DNA from: Porpolomopsis calyptriformis
Lineage: Eukaryota; Basidiomycota; Agaricomycetes; Agaricales; Hygrophoraceae
Reading direction: 5' to 3'
Assembly: GCA_951640195.1 (NCBI GenBank)
Contig: OX621163.1
Coordinates: 558,001-622,000, forward strand
Length of the DNA: 64,000 nucleotides
Below, in pieces: positions 22,567-33,407 of the stretch. The notes under the pieces are model-generated. The model had not been told where the DNA came from. It ran no database searches and saw only the letters and a program-made list of their open reading frames with translations. Both the position numbers and the translations under genes were made by a program. Each line of letters opens with the position of its first letter. Within the stretch, counting starts at the first letter, position 1.

Positions 22567-24903
22567 TCAATGCTGACGACGCTCTTTGGCCCACTGAACG
22601 GCTTGTTCCCTTCCTTTCCGCACATTCACCCCAAAATAAACAGCCAGGGCCGCTACAAGGCACTGCCCGAACAAAAACGGGAACCCATCCCAGCTATTCC
22701 CAGATTTGTTGATAATCGCCTGTATCACGTTCGGCCCTATCATCGATGACGCCCGGTTGGACAGCCCAAATATACCAAAGAACTGCTCATAGTTAGACCC
22801 GTCTCTTAGCTTAGAGCACTTTCTACGAACCATGTTGTCGAACCCGGGCGGTGTCAGCTCTGCCATCATCGTCTGCGAGAACGCAAAGTACGGTGCTTGG
22901 AACAAGCCAAAGACAACATTGTACGCCCTGCGAAAATAAAACACTCGTCATAGTAGAGGTGTATGTGCAAGACTCCACTGACCAAAACTCCCAAGGTTTA
23001 TGGAATCTGCGGATAGTCAAGTGAGCGATTTACACACCAAACATCCAGCACATACCCAATCTTATTCGTCCAGATCCCGACCATACCCCACATCGGAATC
23101 ACAACCGCAACCACACTCGTCACCAAAAACTACGTTCACAACCACAGCCGTCACTATCGATGTGCGAGGGATTCGATCACCAAGACTCACCATCTTCTTC
23201 GTACTTATCTTCCAGTACTTCTGAATGTACCAAAACCCAAGAGTACCCATTATGGACGTCACAGCTTGCGCAATCGACAGATAGGTGATATTAAGGAACG
23301 AGAACGAAAACATCTGGTTCTGCAAGAGGAACACTAGCGTCCAGGTCGTGTTGAATCCCTGTCACTTTAAAGTCAATAACCACACCAGAAAGAACGGCAC
23401 AAGCTGACATCAGAAAGCAAGAAGAACGCCAGTACGTATACAGCCGTATACGGCAACCTTTTATACTGTCTGGCCACCTCCCAGATCTATCAAACATGAC
23501 ATTCATCCAAATTTTCGGGGAACAGAACAGTCATACCTGTTTCCAACCGATTAGTAAATAATGCTCTCCCGGTGGAAGTGGAGGACCTGGACGCGGTAGT
23601 TGGAAAACGACTGCGATTGCGATCTCAGTTACTTTAGGACGGAGTCAAGGAAGGGCACACGAACACCACCAGATCCCGCACAGGACGGCATATGCAGTCA
23701 CACTATATCACATCAGAAAGCAAAAACTAGGGAATAGAGCTCGACGTACAAGGCGACAATATAAGTGTTCAACGCTGGGTTTTCAGCCAGCGGTTTGAGC
23801 AACGCAATGGCCAGGCAAGACGTGATCGTGTATCCGATTGTATAATGCACCTGGCCCACATCGATGTGAAATTCCCGAAACCGAAAGAAGGAAGGGAGAA
23901 AACAGACCATACTGATATTACTAATCCGATTCTTTTCAAGACTCTCCTCGATCTCGAACTCCTCTCTACTTATCTTACCAGCGGCATACGATTCTTTGAG
24001 CCCATTCGTACGAGAGGTGTTGCGCGCAAGGATGGGGAATACCGCAGCGTAAAACACGCAGATGGCGCCATACGCGACGAAACTGATAATGTAAACCACC
24101 ATTGCTACCGGCCAGCGAGAGGGACCTGCAAGATGGGCGTGATCGTTAGATGATATCCGGAGCGGAGGGTGAGAGTATAACGAACTGGTCAAACTCAGAC
24201 TGGCAAACTGAGCGCCCCAGAAAATCAACGTGGTGATGAACAAAAGCCGGCGGGCGAAAAAGTTATAATCAGCTGCAGATCCGAGCGAGGTGAACAAGAG
24301 AGTCATGATCTTGTGTATATGTGCATGAGAAACAAAAAGTTTGAAAAGAGAGCGGATCCGTACCGAGAAACATATGCTGTTGGCGAGCAATACAACACTA
24401 GAAACCGCCTTTGGTCTGCCTCCCCAAGACACGACACATTGACCAGATGCAGAGCACACAGAACCAGGGCCGATAGTAGGGTCATATCCAGCGGAATTGG
24501 CGAGGGACTGAAAGAGGATCAGGGAGTATATAAACGGGCCGATACCCTTTTATAAATGAATGAGTGGCTCAGGTATGATTGAACGAAAGGATGAGGGTAC
24601 ATTGTTCCCGTTTATGTACACTTGTATTGTCTTCAGTTAGGAAGAAAAAAAGCGGATGAGACTGTTGTGATGCGCACGGTAGTAGCTCCAAAGTTCCTTT
24701 CTGCTCACGGGTGGTTGGTCCGTGTCTTTGGTTGCGGTGACCGGCTTCACCTCGGATTCACGGTCGACTGGGTCGGAAACTTCGAGGACCGGTTGGCACT
24801 CTACAGACTCTACATGTTTGCTATCGCATTTCGCGTTGTTGATAACTTGTAGAGGGACTGCATCAGCGGGCTCAACGGCAGCAGTGATCGAGTCGATCGA
24901 CAT
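22567..24903 (-). CDS. ATG22: Atg22-like vacuolar amino-acid exporter (MFS)
   Basis: Atg22 exports amino acids from the vacuole after autophagy. The gene has about ten exons. Resolved ones are 24678-24903 (MSIDSITAAVEP...RKELWSYY), a 20-nt micro-exon 24601-24620 (LYINGNN), 24364-24546 (GIGPFIYSLILFQSLANSAG) and 24186-24309 (TLLFTSLGSAADYN). Later exons carry family signatures: VVYIISFVAYGAICVFY, ISREEFEIEESLEKNRISN, LPRPGPPLPPGEHYL, FLLQNQMFSFSFLN and, at the end, FGIFGLSNRASSMIGPNVIQ. Multiple hydrophobic segments fit a 12-helix transporter. The intron after FDNM (about 50 nt) is stop-free and a multiple of three. The gene is divergent from PHS1, with 402 bp between starts, and appears intact. 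Confidence 0.85.
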
Positions 24904-25305
24904 GATTTTTTTTGTTCAAAAACTGCCAGAGACAAGTGGACGGCGAAAGCAGAGAAAAGAGGGCGGATAAGAAGCCCTCGCATATCCGCCAGGGCTTCTT
25001 ATTGGAATGAATGAGCGGAGCGGTCATCGTGGCGGCAAGCTTAAAATTTGGTAAACCGATAAGCATTCGGGGCATGGGATGCGGCGATGGAAGGATAAAC
25101 GAGATGTTTACTCACTTTCGAAGTGATAGGCTACGTGTGACCGGGCTAATTTCGATACCCTGTGCGGTAGCAAGTATCGTTCTCATCCGAACAGCAATTC
25201 TAGCTTTGCTAGATCGAACCTTGTTTGTGTTTATTGACTTTGACCTCCACCTCATCAAACATCAAACATCCAAATCACCTTCAAACATCAAATCACCCTC
25301 AAAAA

Positions 25306-26339
25306 ATGGCAAACCCAAAGAATCCAAAGAATACACAGCCAGTTCCACCACCAAAGACTCGAAAGTGTGAGCAGAATAATTCGTATCAATACACCTCTTT
25401 GACTTCAAATAATAGCCACAGTGGCCGTGAAATACTACCTTTTGGCTTACAACGTCCTCTCTGCACTCGCATGGTCCTACATCCTTATCCTTATCCTCGC
25501 CCACCTCCTCACCATGAAAAAAATCCCTCCCCAAACCCTAGCAAACACCCCCAAGACCGCCCTTTCCCGCATCATCTCCTTCCTCCCCTTCGCCAAATCA
25601 TCAAACAACACACCGCCGCTCACCGTCGAATCCCGTCTTCCCCCTTACCTACAACCTCTCTACAGACGATCGACCACCACTTATTCGCGCATAGGCCTCC
25701 AGCTCGCCTTCATCCAGACCTTCGCCGCCCTAGAGGTCGTCCACGTCCTCCTCAAGTTAGTCGGCAGCCCGATAAAGACCACCGCGATGCAAGTAGCCAG
25801 CAGGCTCTTCTTAGTGTGGGGCATAGCAGAACAATTCCACGTCGTGAGTTGCCTTTTTTTAATTCCAGTTCGTATATTAATCCCCGCCCGTTTAGGCACG
25901 CTCGAACCCTCTCTACACAACTATGGTCCTCGCCTGGTCCACGACCGAAGTCATCCGTTACTCCTTTTACGCCACCAGCCTTATCGGGCTCGACTCCTAT
26001 CCCCTCCTCTTCCTCCGCTACACCGCCTTCTACGTCCTCTATCCGCTCGGCGCCGGTTCCGAGGCCCTCCTCATCTACTCCACCCTCCCGGGCTCATACC
26101 CTCCTATCCCTGGCTCGAAACAGTCGCTCCAGGGCGTATGGAAGTTCACTGATTATCTTCGCGCCCTCCTCTTTGCCGTCTGGTGGCCAGGTAAGCGACC
26201 TATGATGCCCCCCACGTTTTTGCTCTCTGAACAATTAGCAGGATTATACGTAATGTACACGTACATGATGCAGCAAAGACACAAGATTTTTGCGAACGGC
26301 AACGGTCGTACTCTAGAATCCAAATCCAAGACCCGCTGA
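25306..26339 (+). CDS. PHS1: very-long-chain 3-hydroxyacyl-CoA dehydratase
   Basis: Exons 25306-25366, 25422-25843, 25896-26190 and 26242-26339 give 291 residues. Phs1 performs the third step of very-long-chain fatty acid elongation in the ER membrane: dehydration of 3-hydroxyacyl-CoA to trans-2-enoyl-CoA. Recognisable parts are YYLLAYNVLSALAWSYI (helix 1), ALEVVHVLLKLVGSP and MQVASRLFLVWGI. The catalytic segment is YPLGAGSE, with Tyr210 and Glu217 seven residues apart, as in yeast Phs1. The C-terminus is basic (ESKSKTR). The donor used for exon 1 is the stronger GTGAGC two bases after a weaker GTGTGA; only it keeps the frame. A cytosolic loop of about 45 residues is longer than in yeast. Confidence 0.9.
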
Positions 26340-26790
26340 ATGATTCCCCGTTTTCCTTCAAATTTGCGTCATGTCAGTACTGTTTTCTCGATGTTTAGTT
26401 ATGATATTTTGGATAGCTTGTAGAGTTTTATCGGATTCCCCACCCCCTCGCGCGAAGGGAGGATCGGTTGCTTATCAGGGAATGTATTAACCCCTTTCAT
26501 TCTACCACTTTGTGCATATTTTCTAGGGTAGCACCTTTTCGAGAGTTGTCATGATTATCAGACAAGTAATGTTCCATCTTGAGAGTAATCCAGTTGAGAA
26601 ATTTTCAAGCTGCCGGTTCGTCCTTCGGGTGTTGTGGACGTCTCTTGCGGTGAGCACGTTGGCCATGGGGATAAAAAACGGTGGTCCCGAATTAGAATAT
26701 TCAAACAGCCTCAAACCATTTAGCTACGTTGTGTGCGACGGACATCAATAGACTGCTGGGGATTAGGAGAATCTGTAGAAAACGCTTGTT
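26340..26790. other. intergenic, no gene seen
   Basis: Probably 3' untranslated sequence of PHS1 and of the HTH gene. No supported frame. Confidence 0.4.
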
Positions 26791-27078
26791 TCATAAATAA
26801 GTTCTAAAAACAACGCTGTGACCTACTTGACGCCTAGCTCTTAGATGAAGTCGATAGTATGAAGGAATACTACCGCCTGATTCCCACAGCGCTACGGTGG
26901 TGGTAGCTACGCCAAGCATCCGCGCAAGAGCAGCTTGAGACAACCCGCGGGTGACACGTGCGGATTTGATAGCCTGAATAACGGGGTATCGTATCACTGA
27001 AGGTTGCCAACGTGCACTGGAAGTACCTCGCCCAAGGATCCATTGCGAGCCTCCAGATCTCATTTCTAAATCGGACAT
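26791..27078 (-). CDS. small XRE-type helix-turn-helix protein
   Basis: From ATG 27078 the frame encodes 95 residues. The centre reads IKSARVTRGLSQAALARMLG followed by VATTTVALWESGGSIPS, which matches the XRE/Cro-C1 helix-turn-helix pattern, including GLSQ-x-x-LA and the WE-x-G end of helix 3-4. Proteins of this fold bind DNA; eukaryotes mostly have them as MBF1, which this is not. A longer model is possible: an upstream exon with a signal-peptide-like start (MVRTRTLAFAILCSPSVLAL) has a GTATGT donor that joins in phase to an acceptor one base before this ATG codon, giving a secreted form. The ORF itself has no intron, which fits either bacterial origin or a small gene. The C-terminus is Arg-rich. 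Confidence 0.55.
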   Translation of the reverse strand: MSDLEMRSGGSQWILGRGTSSARWQPSVIRYPVIQAIKSARVTRGLSQAALARMLGVATTTVALWESGGSIPSYYRLHLRARRQVGHSVVFRTYL

Positions 27079-27885
27079 TCTGAGAATGAAAGGGGCGAGA
27101 TCGCTTCGAAATGGATCACGCACTTGAATGTCCACTTGTATGTAGCTGAACGGGTTAGGGAAGACCTTGTGAATAAAACGGCAGGTACAGCATAGACATA
27201 CCCAGAGGGGAGAGCAAGAACGGAAGGCGAGCAGAGAATGGCGAAGGCAAGAGTGCGAGTTCGAACCATGTTGGTCAAAAGGTGCCAGCACCTGTGTATC
27301 GATGAGCGCAGCTGAGAGAAGCCCTGAGCGTTGTCGCGTCGCCTTTATAGTATTGCCAGCAACGATTGATAGCAAACGTCAAGACATCTGATTACCCTGA
27401 AGGAGTCCATTCTAAGCCAGGTCCAAGACGAGATGTCTATTCGATGATTTACTTGATCGACATCCGTGTCCGCATCAAGACCTCCCGATCGATTGGTACT
27501 TGGTCAGAATAACCATAGAGATCGGTCTTCGCGTCAACGCTTTATACCTAGCAAGATTGTTTAGTCGAAATGTCTTTCCTTGTGGGTGAAAAGTACTCAC
27601 GTGTAATCAGTCTTTGAACAGGAACGACTCGGCTGGATAGCCAACCACATGAACGGTTTTATTCTTCCGCCACTACCAATGCGGTAAAACCTCGAATTTA
27701 CCTGAAACGTACTCATGCTTAAACCTTCGGCAGTGCATGACCATCAAAAAAACCGCGTGCTTGCCACCACACCGCCGACCCATTACGACCGGAGTCTCCT
27801 AGAATGAGCCATTATGGGTGTTCGAACTAACTCGTACATCTTCTTTTCTTTTGCTGTACCAACTCACGCTCCTTACGTTCCCTCA
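27079..27885. other. intergenic, leader region
   Basis: Contains the possible signal-peptide exon of the HTH gene (about 27197-27269, minus strand) and otherwise only short frames. The right end is the leader of the gene starting at 27886. Confidence 0.35.
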
Positions 27886-29227
27886 ATGGTCAAGGTTCAC
27901 CTGGCAGCCTGGGCCGTCGCCGTCCTCTCCTTTATTCCTCTTGTCATCGGTCAGACTGCCCGACTGGTTGTTAATGATCCGTGCGTTTCTGAGTTTACTC
28001 CTCGTTCAAATGTCCAGTCGAAAGTTGCTAAATCTACCCACATACGTGCAGGACAAACGCTACGCAGTGCGGTTCGTGGCCATTCTGAATAATTTCACCG
28101 TGTTCAATCAGCCCGACAATGTCTCTTTTTCTCTTAGAAATCACCACTCTAACATGGGAGGGCGGAACACCTCCATTTACGGTTGCCGTGTATCCCGGAG
28201 GTACGCTTACACTATTCTGCCTGAGGACCAACCATAACTTTGCTATCCTAGCGGAATCTTTCTCGGACAACGCGGTGAGCCTATCGAATACCTGGCTTTG
28301 GAACCAATCAGGCGGCTCAATTCATCCAAATTGCATCAGATCCAGACATTTCCTCCTCAACAAAACCGATCCGTCCAATGGACTGTCAACATTGCAGCCG
28401 GAGCCAAATTGTGAGTGGTTGCGGATTTGCATGTCGCTCCGCCCACCAGGGTTGCTGACCTTCAGGACAGTTATGTGGTTGTCCGGGATAATAACAGTCT
28501 CCGTAACAGCTCGAGCGCTGGCGTTGTGACTTCAAGTTCGAACCACACGTGCGAAAGTTTCAACCGAAACTGACCTTCTCCAACTTGACTACCTCTCTCT
28601 CTCCCTAGATGCCTTCCCTCTCCCCCTCAGTTTAGGGACACAAGACCCAGTAGAACGGTCGTCGTCGCTATTGTGGTCAGTCTTTCCATGGGCATCTTCA
28701 TCACTGCCGGCTGTGTTCTTTACCTCCGCCGCCGCTATAACCTCCGCCGCCGCTACCCCCAAAGTCCCTGGAAAGTTCGCACCTTCAATGGGCTAGGCTT
28801 CATCGCACATCTCAAGGACCCAAAGTATCCCGTCACCCCCTTCCCCCTTCTCAACGAGCCAGGGAGCGCCATCACCCAAACTCCTACCTTTCTAGAACAG
28901 CAAGAGGAAGAGCAACGGCCCAGCTCCCCACCACCCCCTACCCCCCCTCCAAAGGACTACAGAGGACGATCGCACGAGCAAGCGTCGCATATCGAGCACC
29001 AGATCCAAGCGCTTCAGAATCAAATCAACAGGCTCTCTCAGGCGCTGTCCCAGAACTTTTCTTCGTCATCCTATACAACGTCTGAGAATCAGCGTCAGTT
29101 GGAGAAGGATTTGCGTCAGTTGGTTGATCAGGCCCGGGGGAAGATACACTCTCTGAAAGAGCAGAGACGGTCTCTTGGACTTGCCCGATCTTATGACGAA
29201 GCGCCACCGCAATATGAAGAGGCTTGA
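27886..29227 (+). CDS. type I single-pass membrane protein with coiled-coil tail
   Basis: The start MVKVHLAAWAVAVLSFIPLV is a signal peptide ending near VIGQTA. Small exons follow, with LVVNDP then, across introns, TLTWEGGTPPFTVAVYPG and SVQWTVNIAAGAK. Such beta-rich ectodomains occur in many mushroom membrane proteins. The last exon (28631-29227, 199 codons) has the transmembrane helix VVVAIVVSLSMGIFITAGCV, a basic stop-transfer (LRRRYNLRRRY), a Pro-rich stretch (SSPPPPTPPPKD), a Gln/Asn-rich coiled coil and an end in DEAPPQYEEA. Two intron phases in the middle could not be reconciled, so the exact ectodomain exons remain open. Function unknown; surface sensing or anchoring is plausible. The last 150 bp were copied into the downstream duplication. 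Confidence 0.65.
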
Positions 29228-29468
29228 TCAAGATTTTTTTTTTTCGTCCTTCCGTATAACGAGTTACATACTATCTTGGTAATCAGTCAAGGAAAAGGAC
29301 ACTTCCAGTATCTGAATCAATGACTACACATTACAGCTATTCCTAAGTGATGCCGAGCTTTGCCCACAAGGGTACGAATGAGAAAAGCAGTCGACTGCCG
29401 CAATTTACATAGTAGATTGGGACCCAGAATCACGACGATGGTCGTTCCCTACCCTTTACGACTTCTCC

Positions 29469-29610
29469 TTGGATGACTCCCCCACGATTGACTTCCCCCT
29501 GGTTGACTTTCCCTTGGTTGACTTCCCCCCTGGTTGACTTCCCCTGGTTGACTTTCCCCTGGTTGACTTTGCCCTGGTTGACTCCCCCCTGGTTGACTTC
29601 CCCCTAGGCG
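29469..29610. repeat. 15-bp minisatellite
   Basis: Eight to ten units of about 15 bp, GGTTGACTTCCCCCT with small variants. In the duplicate copy (about 31980-32020) only two units remain. Confidence 0.85.
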
Positions 29611-29945
29611 ACCTGGGGGTATTTGCCACCTACGAATTAGGTAATTTATAAGCGCAACTTTCATGCATTTATAGAAGTCTCCGGTGCGGTTTGTTGCGTA
29701 GGGTTCCTGTACCGATAAGAAACAACGCTGCCTCTGTTGAAGGATGTAGGTAATGGGATTGAAGAGAACCCAAGTTAGACGTACAGTGGGTACAAATGCA
29801 CCGGATTTGTGCCAGGATTTAATGGCGGGAAGGATGGTTGATTTGCAAACGTCAATGCAATTCTGCAGTAGCACATTCTCGATTAATGAACATTTTTGAG
29901 TGCAGATCTCGGTCTATTGAAGGATATGAATCGTCAAAATTTAAA

Positions 29946-30164
29946 TCATAAAAATTTAAAAGCTAGACATACACGGTCGTCTGGTGGAAGAAATACTGTA
30001 CCGATTGGATCAGGTTTTCTGCCACGACGAGGTGCAGCGCGAGGAGTGCGAGGAGCGCGAGGAGCGGAAGAAGACGCGCCAGGAGCAGAAGCAGATACGC
30101 CAGAAGCACCTATCACAGCTGCATTGACAAGAAAAGTAAAAAGAGCAAGCATTGAGAGACGCAT
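29946..30164 (-). CDS. small secreted protein, copy 1
   Basis: 72 residues. Signal peptide MRLSMLALFTFLVNAAVIGA, then a Ser/Ala/Pro and Arg-rich middle (SAPRAPRTPRAAPRRGRK) and the conserved end CLAFKFL. A TATA box (complement, 30271-30278) lies about 105 bp upstream. There is no CaaX end, so it is not a pheromone precursor. Function unknown; such proteins are typical small secreted products of mushrooms. It lies inside duplication R1; its copy is at 32338. Confidence 0.55.
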   Translation of the reverse strand: MRLSMLALFTFLVNAAVIGASGVSASAPGASSSAPRAPRTPRAAPRRGRKPDPIGTVFLPPDDRVCLAFKFL

Positions 30165-30965
30165 GATGGTTGGGTGTTGATGACAATGAGGGAGGGGTTG
30201 ATAAAAAGACCTGCTTTCTTCTTTGAGGAGTGGCCGGCACTACTGGAAAGCCGTAGCCCACATTGGATTCTTTATACCTTTTCTCTGATTTGAATTTGAA
30301 TATCACGTGTGGCGATATTCATCAATTGACTTGATCACGATGAACCGATCTGCAATTCGGGTTTCCTGTCCCCCCTGAATGATATAGAGCCCACTCGTTA
30401 CTCCGGATATCACTGCACACGCATACACCAGTTTGTTTTAGCAACATATCGTCATAGTATCAAAATCCATTATCATCATTGCCTCTCTGAAAGGAACGAT
30501 TGACAACATCCTGTTCATCTATCGTCATCGTTAAATTTAGCAAGATCCATCATATCACTGCCCGTAGTGGTTGAGGGCTGTTCCGTAATACCCGTTATTG
30601 ACCGATTTGCAATGCATAAGGGTGTATTTCTCCGGATATCGATGTAGAAGCGTATACCAGTTTCGGCACCATCATCTTCTAATGGTGCTGGTTCTACTTT
30701 ATCTTCGATCTTATAAGAATTCGTGATTCCAATTCAGTACTTGCCCTGCGTGTCGCCAGTGGATTTGGTGCCTTTCCGACACTTAGTCGGGAGGATCGAG
30801 TTGATCCCGCAGAAGGAACGTTTGTTCGTCCAGTTTTACAAGTCCGTTAATTCGTCAACTTCGTTTGCATAATTGAATTCAGAACGTAACCGCACGCTCA
30901 AAAACGCAGCAAAAGCGTGCAGAACAGCACAGATCGATCTCCATCTCTAGTTTGGCCAGTGCACA
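30165..30965. other. intergenic inside duplication R1
   Basis: No gene apart from the promoter of the small secreted protein. The same sequence recurs at 32554-33316 with few changes. Confidence 0.4.
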
Positions 30966-31702
30966 TCACTCCCCGCGCATTCTTTTCCTTCCTTTGCGTG
31001 TTTCCCCATCTTTCTGAGCACGACCGGCCTCAGACAGGTCCTCCGGCGCGATCGCTCGAACCAACGCCTTCCCAAGCTCGTTCGTGCCCTGGCCTTGCTG
31101 GCCTTCGCCCCAATACACACCATTCGCTTCGGCGTATACAATGGGCGCGACACCCGTGTTCATGAGCTGAGCACGCAACTCTGGGTGTTGCTTAAATTTA
31201 CGATACAGCACTTCCTCCATCTGCGCGGTAAAAAATGAATATTCAGACTTCAGTCCACGAGAGAAAGGATGGGACGGACGGTTTTCAAAAAGACCTCGCC
31301 CCAGTCGCGTCGCTCGAATTCATGAAAGGTGGCAGAGAGAGGATACACGTCATGAACCTGTGGGCAATTCCGTATTTGCTCAGCAATATCCGGACGGTGG
31401 CTGATGGATTTGAGGGCTTCATGCAGATGGAGCGCGGTCGGGTAAGTCTTGTTTTGGTATAGAATTCTGTGCGGTGAGTGGTTTAGGAATCCCGCCAGGG
31501 GAGTTTGATAGTCGAATCGCACGGGGGGGATTAGAGGTGGGGCAGACGGTCCCGGCGCGGGTGTACAACTTCTGAGAATCAGCGTCAATTGGGGAAGGAT
31601 TTGCGTCAGTTGGTTGATCAGGCCCGGGGGAAGATACACTCTCTGAAAGAGCAGAGACGGTCTCTTGGACTTGCCCGATCTTATGACGAAGCGCCACCGC
31701 AA
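30966..31702 (-). pseudogene. chimeric NADAR fragment at duplication junction
   Basis: Two open exons (31280-31702 and 30966-31220) with the same splice sites as the parent NADAR gene give 225 codons. The first ~45 codons are antisense to the coiled-coil exon of the membrane-protein gene. The NADAR core follows (PPVRFDYQTPLAGFLNHSPH, ALHLHEALKSISHRPDIA, GEGQQGQGTNELGKAL). The end (AIAPEDLSEAGRAQK...) comes from the LARP7-like gene. No ATG opens the first exon, so expression is doubtful. Confidence 0.65.
31057..31565. repeat. displaced copy of NADAR gene segment (R2)
   Basis: 509 bp nearly identical to 35155-35664, inserted precisely between the two R1 copies. Differences are single bases, for example KSISH here against KFISH in the parent. 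Confidence 0.85.
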
Positions 31703-33407
31703 TATGAAGAGGCTTGATCAAAATTTCTTTCTTTTTTTTTTCGTCGTTCCGTATAACGAGTACATACTATCTTGGTAATCAGTCAAGGAAAAGGACACTT
31801 CCAGTATCTGAATCAATGACTAGACATTACAGCTATTCCTAAGTGAAGCTATGTACAGTCCTGGTGATGTCGAGCTTTGCCCACAAGGGTACGAATGAGA
31901 AAAGCAGTCGACTGCCGCAATTTACATAGTAGATTGGGAGCCAGAATCACGACGATGGTCGTTCCCTACCCTTTACGACTTGGATGACTTCCCCCTGGGC
32001 CTGGTTGACTTCCCCCTGGGTATGTGCCACCCATGAGTTAGGTAAGATACAAGCGTGCTTTTCATGCATTCACGGAAGTCGTTGCCGGAGTTTGTTGTGC
32101 TGGGGTGCTGTGCCGATTGGAAACAACTCGTCCTCTGTTGAAGGATGTAGGTAATGGGATTGAAGAGAACCCAAGTTAGACGTACAGTGTTTGTAAATGC
32201 ATCGGATCGGTGCCAGGAGTCAATGGCGGGTTGGATGGTTGATAGGCAAGATTTAGGGCAACCCCGCCATGGCGATTTCTCACATTGGCCACGGCAGAAC
32301 GTCTTCTATTGAAGGATATAAATCGTGAACATATAAATCATAAAAATTTAAAAGCTAGACATACAAGGGTAACTTCGTCCAAATGTACAGTCCCAATTGG
32401 CTCATGATCCTCACCACCAGGTGCAGCGCCAGGAGCGGAAGAAGACATGCCAGGAACAGAAGACATGCCAGGAGCAGAAGCAGATACGCCAGAAGCGCCT
32501 ATCACAGCTGCATTGACAAGAAAAGTAAAAATAGCGAGCATTGAGAGACGCATGATGGTTGGGTGTTGATGACAATGAGGGAGGGGTTGATAAAAAGACC
32601 TGCTTTCTTCGTTAGTGGCCGGCACTAGTGGAAAGCCGTAGCCCACATTGGATTCTTTATACCTTTTCTCTGATTTGAATTTGAATATCACGTGTGGCGA
32701 TATTCATCAATTGACTTGATCACGATGAACCGATCTGCAATTCGGGTTTCCTGTCCCCCCCGAATGATATAGAGCCCACTCGTTACTCCGGATATCACTG
32801 CACACGCACACACCAGTTTGTTTTAGCACCATATCGTCATAGTATCAAAATCCATTATCTTCATTGCCTCTCTGAAAGGAACGATTGACAACATCCTGTT
32901 CATCTATCGTCATCGTTAAATTTAGCAAGATCCATCATATAACTGCCCGTAGTGGTTGAGGGCTGTTCCGTGATACCCGTTATTGACCGATTTGCAATGC
33001 ATAAGGGTGTATTTCTCCGGATATCGATGCAGAAGCGTATACCAGCTACTTTATCTTCGATCTTATAAGAATTCGTGATTCCAATTGAGTACTTGCCCTC
33101 CGTGTCGCCAGTGGATTTGGTGCTTTTCCGACACTCAGTCAGGAGGATCGAGCGTGAAGAGTTGATCCGGCAGAAGGAACGTTTGTTCGCCCTGTTTTAC
33201 AAGTCCGTTAATTCGTCAACTTCGTTTGCATGATTGAATTCAGAACGTAACCGCACGCGGCAAAAGCGTGCAGAAAGGCACAGATCGATCTCGATCTCTA
33301 GTTTGACCAGTGCACATCACTCCCCGCGCATTCTTTTCCTTCCTTTGCGTGTTCCCCCGTCTTTCGGAGCAGGACCGGCCTCAGACGGGTCCTCCGGCGC
33401 GATCGCT
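31566..33407. repeat. segmental duplication R1, right copy
   Basis: About 1.84 kb. Its right end is continuous with the intact LARP7-like gene, its left end meets R2 within a 3-bp overlap (TAC). Confidence 0.85.
32338..32553 (-). CDS. small secreted protein, copy 2
   Basis: 71 residues, signal peptide MRLSMLAIFTFLVNAAVIGA as in copy 1 with one change. The middle is very different: SVPGMSSSAPGAAPGGEDHE, acidic and Gly-rich instead of Arg-rich, while the C-terminal CLAFKFL is identical. TATA box at 32656-32663 (complement). The middle contains a short internal repeat (PGMSS). Confidence 0.55.
   Translation of the reverse strand: MRLSMLAIFTFLVNAAVIGASGVSASAPGMSSVPGMSSSAPGAAPGGEDHEPIGTVHLDEVTLVCLAFKFL

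Larger units (their letters stand above)
29079..31056. repeat. segmental duplication R1, left copy
   Basis: About 1.98 kb running from the last exon of the type I membrane protein gene to a piece of the LARP7-like 3' end. It recurs at 31566-33407 with small indels, including the shrunken minisatellite. Confidence 0.85.

Noticed and set aside
29449..29874. 141-codon minus-strand ORF with GGSQPGESQPG repeats
   Set aside because: The repetitive part is just the 15-bp minisatellite, whose unit is a multiple of three; no homology or start context.
30164..32338. Small secreted proteins as mating pheromone precursors
   Set aside because: Length and setting are suggestive, but they carry a classical signal peptide and lack a C-terminal CaaX box; no receptor gene is nearby.
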